64,000 nucleotides of DNA from Dysidea avara (Eukaryota > Porifera > Demospongiae > Dictyoceratida > Dysideidae), in NCBI RefSeq assembly GCF_963678975.1, contig NC_089277.1:25122672-25186671 (forward strand), in the 5' to 3' direction. The translations under genes were made by a program, and so were the position numbers. The notes below the pieces were generated by a model. The model saw only the letters and a list, made by a program, of their open reading frames with translations. It was not told the DNA's origin and did not search any database. Position 1 is the first letter of the stretch. Each line of letters starts with the position of its first letter. Shown piece after piece: positions 58,331 through 64,000 of this stretch.

Positions 58331-60927
58331 ACCTATCTATCTATCTATCTATCTATCTACCTATCTATGTTTGTCTGTATGCATCCACGTGAGCAAATGG
58401 TAAAAGCTGCTTTTATGTGTAAGAAGTAAAAGCGAAATGAAGTCTGTATTAACTTACTCACAGGTAAACTTTGCTCTGAGGTGGTTTCTTTTTGGCAATC
58501 TGAAATACTTTGTGAATTACCTCCCCTTCGGGTTTTACAGGCGTTTAACAATTGAGAAACAACAGTACAGGTTTCGTAGACTACCAGGAATAGCCTATCC
58601 CTACCGTGCATTTCCATTATGGTATCTTGAGCACAGTAGGGATATAATACCTCTTATTGTTTTACAGTGATTTGATATCATGGACTACTCCAACTTGTTT
58701 CAGTACTTTTTATCGATGTGCTATGGTCCTTACTCTAGTTGAAAATTCCAAATTTTTTCATGTACTTGTATGTTGTTAAAAGCAGTTTATTTAACAAGCG
58801 CTTCCTTAGCAGTGCATAGCAACATAATTGAAGAATTATGAAAATTTCATGAATTTCAATAAATTAAATATGCACGGAAATTTTCATGGTACATAACTTT
58901 CATGGATTTTGCGGTTAACAGAACAACCGTGAAAATAAAATCTGTGAAATTTTCATAGCATGAAATATTTCTTTGCGACACGCGTATATGTGTGCTAGTG
59001 GTATGACATGGACAATGACTCACACCCATGAACACTGGCTTCCCTAAATTTAGGGAAAGTTTCTTTGCTTCAAAATGTCGAATGGCAGCTGCAATTCCAT
59101 GTTTTGCAGCATGTTTGTCAAATAGACGGGTTTAGTGGGAAAGCATGGTCACCTTACATAACCTAAAAAAATGCCACGTTTCTTTCTAGCTTCGCTATGA
59201 ATGGCGCTTGAGATCGCTTTCAGCACCCTATTAACACAATTACTTGTTGACTGCGATACGCTGCTTGGCAAAGCGCTTGGCTTGTTAGCTTAAAGTAATG
59301 AAACCGTGAAAACTTGAGGTTGATCTGTGTAAATAAAATTGTGAAAGACTCTGTTTTAACTTGAACCGTGAAAATAAAATCACAAAAATCCTGTTTTAGT
59401 TTGCAACCATGAAAATTTCATACTGCTAAAATTTCCACATGTACTGTATACAATCAAGCTAGCGCTAACATATGGAGATCTGTGATTAATTGTTCATAGT
59501 TGCAAGTATAAGTATGTACAAGAGTCTATGGAGTCCAGACTTGTCTCATTGCATTCAACAAGATCTAGTTTTTGACATTTATATCTGCTGTAAGCTTACA
59601 AACAACAAGGCTATTTGAACTTAGTAACAACTCATTAGTGTAATAATTGCATGATCATGCCCAGAATGCGCATCTACAAACCAAACCTTATTATGATCTT
59701 AAACCTAACCAAAACCAAACCTTGTATTTGTCATTTGATCTTTTTTCTTCATGTACATGTCCTGGTATATTTAATTCGATTACAATTGATTGTATTATTT
59801 TTTACCAGCTGTGGACCCTCAGTATGGCACAAAAGTCAAGGTATGCTGTGTGTACGTACGTACCTGATGTGAAGAGTAGCTGTAGGCATCTCAATGTGAT
59901 AGATATATTGGATGTTGTTAATTTACAGCGGCTAAAGAATCTTAGAAACACCTGCTTTTTCAACTCAATGAACCAAGTAAGCTGTTGTGATATTCTTTCT
60001 GCTGTCATTTCAGTATTGCGTATTTTAGAGCCTCAATCAAACTGTGGCTCTTCGTAGAGTGCTTAGAGAACCACAAAACCACCACTATGTCCTCACCATT
60101 CCTGATGAAGTAAGCTAGTTGAGGATTCTACTCTGTTCTGTAATAGTACTAGATAGCGTAAGGTACCATGAGTTGTACACATTTTTCATCACTACTCATA
60201 CTAACTGGTGCTTCTAGGGCTACAAAATTGTACTTCAGTTATCAGGCAAGAATGCTGCTTTGCCAAGTTTTCAACGATTGGCCATAACATCTTCCAATAA
60301 TAGTGCAGATAATGATGCTTGTTTCATGACATACTTAGTAAACCACCTTTATTCGGCAGTTATCATACATTTTATTTAGCCCTATGTTGTTTTTCATGAT
60401 AAAATGTCATGCTTTATGTAACTTATTTCAGAAGGAGACACTGCATAACTTACTGTAGTATGTGACTTATGGTCTCCTATGCTACCATAAAATGTGACCA
60501 GGCCTGCGAAAACAGGGGATGTGGGAACAAACTACACCCCATCACTCTACAGGTCTTATCTCAGTACTGGAAAAGTATATTTCCATTCTGTAACTTGCAT
60601 CATGATGCCAATTAAATGCTTACTAAGAGCAGAAAATTTCATTAATATAGCATAATGGTAGAAAACGTTGTGAGTGATGAAAGTGTGAAAAAGTAGGCAA
60701 AAATCATGTGCCCACATACCCTATTTTTGCAGGCCCGGTCACAAATATGTGTGTGAAATGTACATACTGTACTCATGTATTTGTAGGCATTTGTGTATGT
60801 AAAATCAAACACAAGTGTACTTGAAACTGATGTAGAGTTAAGGTAAAATGAGGTTGTTTGTCATTTCAGATTAGATTCTGAGTCCCTGCTTCACAGGCTT
60901 GCTTCATTTGACATTGCACCATTTGTG

Positions 60928-60987
<60 letters not shown>

Positions 60988-61790
60988 TGTGCGTGCATGT
61001 GTGTGTGTGTTAAAGTAAGTTTGTACACATATGTGACATAACTGACAAATTTATCTCATGCTACATGTGTATTTCATCACCTTTTGAATACTACTGGGTA
61101 GTGTGTATGTATAGGAATTTCTTCATGTTTCTTGATGGAAAATTTTATTATTAAAGTTTTGTGTACTACAATTGTAGTTATCATCTGCAATACTGAACTA
61201 TGATATGGTTTACATAATATGACATGATAGAATGATGGACTGCAAAACACTAATCTTACCAATTGTGTGTGTGTGTGGTTTTTTTTTTTGCTAAAGGAAG
61301 ATATGGATATGACAGTCAGTAGTAAATTCATCAAACTCACATTGCAATTGTGCAATTTTTATCACGAAATAGATACCACTGATTTGCAGGTTGTAGTTCC
61401 ACGTGGTGTGCTTAGAGAGTTGAGCAAAAGGTGTGTAGTGAATTTGGTGATGTATTAATGTGTACTCATATCCAAGTCAAAACCAGGTCATATTTCATCT
61501 GTGATTTTGGCTCTCCTCTCTCTTTATTTGCTATTGTATTTTTTGCCTTTCCTTGGTCTTCTTTCTTCAACCTAGCTCTTCTTACACATGTGTAGGTAGA
61601 CTAACATACTTAAGCATACATAGTCATACAATATTATTTTCAGTTCAAAAGTACTTGTAAACAATGTTGTTGTGTAGAAATTTAAACTAATTCATCATAT
61701 AGAAATCCACGGTTTGGACGAGGAACAGAAGAAGACAGTCATGAAGCGTTGAGGTGTATATTGGATGGTCTGAAAATGGAAGAAATTGAT
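53413..61790 (+). CDS. Ubiquitin-specific protease-like gene, N-terminal part (10 exons seen, continues off window)
   Basis: Deubiquitinase of the USP (peptidase C19) family. Exons with agreeing phases: 53413-53457, 55676-55741, 55904-55929, 55998-56063, 57553-57599, 59809-59840, 59929-59976, 60029-60109, 61297-61430, 61703-61790; 211 residues so far. Exon 7 encodes RLKNLRNTCFFNSMNQ, the USP Cys box, with the presumed nucleophile at Cys103; CFFN resembles USP16/USP45. The usual GNTC glycine is Arg here. Exon 10 encodes FGRGTEEDSHEALRCILDGL, matching the family's QQDSHEFL box. The His box should lie beyond the window. No N-terminal zf-UBP is seen. Instead there is EREPLL (residues 7-12, ExxxLL), a Cys/Trp-rich hydrophobic stretch at about 38-60, and FYGELPPE before the catalytic domain. 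Exons 7, 8 and 10 are secure; exons 1-4 rest on splice phase and could belong to a separate transcript. Confidence 0.72.
54884..55405. mobile_element. hAT-type element in USP intron 1, 522 bp
   Basis: Ends TAGGGCTCAAACGAATAG and CTATTCGTTTGAGCCTTA, 8-bp duplication ATTGATAT at 54876-54883 and 55406-55413. Subterminal regions are rich in ATTCG/CGAAT. Short open stretches in the interior (54990-55310) are not recognised. Confidence 0.85.
56180..56275 (-). repeat. Possible LINE 3' end
   Basis: On the minus strand this reads GTCCTACAGACCTTCAGTAC, then a stretch ending in AAATAAACAAATAAATGC. A-rich terminal repeats like this finish many LINE copies, but there is no coding part to confirm it. Confidence 0.35.
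56917..57280. mobile_element. MITE with CCGGTTAATAGC ends, TA-flanked
   Basis: Left CTGTATTTGACCGGTTAATA, right TATTAACCGGGAAAATACGG, with TA just outside each end (56915-56916, 57281-57282). Interior is non-coding. It lies in the intron between USP exons 4 and 5. Confidence 0.75.
58294..58370. repeat. (GT)n followed by (CTAT)n
   Basis: Compound microsatellite in a USP intron. Confidence 0.9.
58870..59455. repeat. Probable MITE with GAAATTTTCATGG-type ends
   Basis: Many copies of GAAATTTTCATG and CCGTGAAAATAAAAT on both strands near 58878-58945 and again inverted near 59330-59440. It reads as a long degenerate inverted repeat in a USP intron; exact ends are not resolved. Confidence 0.45.
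60493..60743. mobile_element. TGTGACC-family MITE, 251 bp, in a USP intron
   Basis: Ends TGTGACCAGGCCTGCGAAAA and TTTTTGCAGGCCCGGTCACA. Flanking bases are AA on both sides rather than TA, so the duplication has changed. It lies between USP exons 8 and 9. Confidence 0.8.
60925..61010. repeat. (TG)n/(TGCG)n microsatellite
   Basis: TG then TGCG repeats in the intron between USP exons 8 and 9. Confidence 0.9.
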
Positions 61791-62023
61791 GTAAGTACAT
61801 ACATTTTCAACTACCTACATAATATCTCTATGTATATATTGGACCACTCAGCTGACTACATTTCCTCAACAGCCAATTGCATTAAGTACTTGTGACTATT
61901 CCTTCAAAAACAGGTCAACTGGATGCAAACAATGCACCATCTCTTAACAAATGTATCTTAGTACTGTTGAAAATTGGCTGAAAATTACTTGGTTATAGCA
62001 TTAAGTTAGTTTTAAAAGTTTAT

Positions 62024-63040
62024 GTGACCAGATCTGTGTAAACCCGACACAATTATGCATTTTTCAAATTCCTGTTTAGTAAATATTTATAATCTACCTA
62101 GCCAAGTGCACCCTCTGGCAAAATTTCAGCCTCATATGCCTATAGCTGTAGGAGTTACAGCCCTACAAAGTAGCAACAACAGAAAAATCGATTTCTACAG
62201 CAAGTATAGGGAAAATAAATTATAGGCGCCTACAAAAATGGTTGTAATTTACCAACGAATCGAGGTATGGGGTTACAATTTTCACCATCATGTTCGCCAT
62301 GAATAGAAGAATCAATTACTGGGTAGGTTTTTCCTTTACTCACTGCATACAAAGGCAGAATTTGTGAAGAATAATCGATCGCGTACGATTGCTTCAACAT
62401 GATATAAACAAACGCTCATAACTTCCGTATCCTTGGGTCTACTGCAACGAAACAAAGATTTTCCAACTCCTCTTTAGCAGGCAAATAAGATGATATCCAG
62501 GGTTTTATTGTTACTCCCTTCCTTCACTAAGAAAGAGGCATTCAAACAATTTACGGAATTTTTTCAATAATACGCAATTATTTTACCCATTGTATTCAAT
62601 GTTTAATACCATACCTGTTTCACTGCCCATACAAAAGTCTCAATAGTAGCAGTGAAATTTATCCCATATTTCACTGGTAGCAATGAAAAAGTTGTAATTG
62701 CTATTTCATTGGCTAGAATTTATGTTAACAATGTAGCGCCAATTGCAATTTCATTGGCTAGAATTTATGTTGACGCGTGTTTAGTACATATAGTGACAAA
62801 TTGCGTACATGGCAACACTATTGCGTACATGGCATGCCTATATGCAGCGAGTATGGTATTAACTGGGAATAGCATGGGTAGCAGTGAAATTTGGGATAAA
62901 TACCATGAGTATTGTATTGGAAATGGTACAACACTCGTGGTATTTATCCCAAATTTCACTGCTACCCATGCTATTACTAGTACTTATACTGGAAATTTAG
63001 GCTTGCGCGATTGTGTCAGGTTTTCGCAGATCCGGTCACA
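62024..63040. mobile_element. TGTGACC-ended composite element, 1 kb, with nested palindromes
   Basis: Left end TGTGACCAGATCTG, right end TTTTCGCAGATCCGGTCACA. Inside are direct repeats (ATTTCATTGGCTAGAATTTA twice, near 62702 and 62748; TTGCGTACATGGCA twice, near 62801 and 62821), a hairpin near 62650-62690 and a palindrome at 62868-62974. It follows the last visible USP exon, so it is probably intronic. Confidence 0.6.
62868..62974. repeat. 107-bp palindrome with 43-bp arms
   Basis: AATAGCATGGGTAGCAGTGA and following bases (62868-62910) pair with 62932-62974; the loop is about 21 bases. The short form GCAGTGAAATTTATCCC recurs at about 62650. Confidence 0.8.
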
Positions 63041-64000
63041 TGTGGACTTTATGTGCCCACATGCCTAGGTTTTGCAGCCTCAGTCACATACGAACAATAG
63101 AATACGATACTACTGTAGACTAGGATCATGGAGGTTGCCTAAAAATATTCTCTTTAACTAGCTTCATGACGATGTCTTCAGAGCAACCCAAACTCTTCCA
63201 ACAAATTTCAATAATTTTTTAAGAGAATTCTTTACTACCTGACTATTAATCAGATGCTTTCAACCAAGTGACTATGGGCTTGATTTCTTCACTGTTCAAT
63301 GTTGCTTCAGCCCAAGATGTGCCTTTTTACCAACCACAGCTGTATCATGGACTTACCTATGTCTTCCATTGTGTCCCATTTCTTTTCTCCATTACTGTTG
63401 AAGTGTTGATTGGTACTTCATTAATTTATTGTGTGACTAATTGCAGAGGTTGCTTGTAATGCTGTATTATAGGTGGAAACTAAAGTGGAATGGCCAGTGT
63501 GTTTTTCAGGAATTGATACAGTGTACATGTTGAGGGACACTTTCAGTCGTAATTTCCTAGTGGTTGGACTGATTGCAGAGCTGCTTCTTGGCTTTTATCA
63601 CTGTACAATGGCCAGGGGGAACATAGCTGAAAACATAGCGAAATAGCCACTTCATGTTTGAGTAATTGATAGGACATTGTTTAGTCATGCCTTTAATGTT
63701 GGAGTGGTCCATATTCAAATCCGATTGTGCATGGTCTTCAAACTGTTGTGGCACCATGCTAAGCAACAACTTGTTGCCATCGTGATTGACTCAAACTGCA
63801 TCTTCAACTATGTATATACATGTCATCACACTGCTGTGATTCCATAGGCAATGGCAACAACTTGTCAATTTCCTTACCAAAATTATCCCACTGTCTGTCT
63901 TGAGGACTTGGTGATGAGGTGTGAGCCTCAATTTCTTCAGCTCTTTAACACAAACATGTTCAGTTTTCTGTACTTACTTTAACATTACATGTTGACTTTA
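63041..64000. other. Unassigned right end
   Basis: Presumably intron of the USP-like gene or the next repeat. It begins with a further TGTGACC-type end fragment (near 63065-63090). Short ORFs on both strands carry no signature I recognise, and no later USP box is visible. Confidence 0.4.

Noticed and set aside
58437..58670. 77-codon plus-strand ORF (ending in a Tyr/Arg-rich stretch) in a USP intron
   Set aside because: No family signature, no splice-compatible role in the USP frame, and an overlapping minus-strand ORF of similar length.
60217..60380. Possible extra USP exon (GYKIVLQLSGKN) after exon 8
   Set aside because: Acceptor is acceptable but the open frame has no standard donor before its stop; exon 8 already joins exon 9 in phase.
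60868..60900. Possible USP exon after a TTTCAG acceptor
   Set aside because: The two frames that could follow directly reach stops at once, and the third lacks a GT donor and a matching phase.

Overview
The window is nuclear DNA of an animal, most likely a demosponge. It is AT-rich, its coding exons are short and separated by GT-AG introns, it carries many families of short terminal-inverted-repeat elements (MITEs), it holds Ty3/gypsy and LINE remnants, and it contains a broken member of the large GGA-repeat membrane-protein family that is abundant in sponges. The sponge assignment is inference; nothing here is prokaryotic.

Layout. (1) Positions 1-15,190 and 41,393-53,110 are two direct copies of one block. 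Each carries a complete seven-exon gene for an SLC35F1/F2-type solute carrier (copy A 2,503-14,834; copy B 43,805-52,978). Both models are open, give 384 residues and have identical exon lengths and phases; the proteins differ at eight residues. Aligning the copies by eye shows transposon insertions present in one copy with the matching empty site in the other. (2) Between them, 15,190-41,390 is mostly transposon-derived: a hairpin MITE (15.4-15.8 kb), a degenerate 4-kb palindromic element (15.8-19.8 kb), a LINE 3' end (20.8-21.4 kb), a 3.35-kb near-perfect palindrome carrying two inverted copies of a broken CXC-domain transposon gene (22.7-26.0 kb), an unrecognised 621-residue single-exon ORF (26.35-28.22 kb), a hAT MITE (29.9-30.3 kb), a frameshifted Ty3/gypsy element on the minus strand (30.6-35.7 kb), a truncated LINE (35.8-36.8 kb), and a 5'-truncated pseudogene of a GGA-repeat multi-membrane protein (37.0-41.0 kb) interrupted by a TGTGACC-family MITE. 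(3) About 430 bases after copy B starts a multi-exon gene (53,413 to beyond 61,790) with ubiquitin-specific protease signatures: a Cys box with NTCFFNS and a later DSHE box. Its N-terminus is unusual, with an acidic dileucine motif and a hydrophobic stretch. It runs off the right side.

Functional picture. The intact host genes I can support are the two SLC35F-like transporters, the USP-like deubiquitinase and possibly the 621-residue ORF. Both transporters and the USP carry ExxxLL acidic-dileucine motifs, which may mean endolysosomal sorting (inference). Everything else is mobile or decayed. All exon models come from splice-site, phase and family reasoning done by eye without transcripts; alignments between repeats are also by eye.
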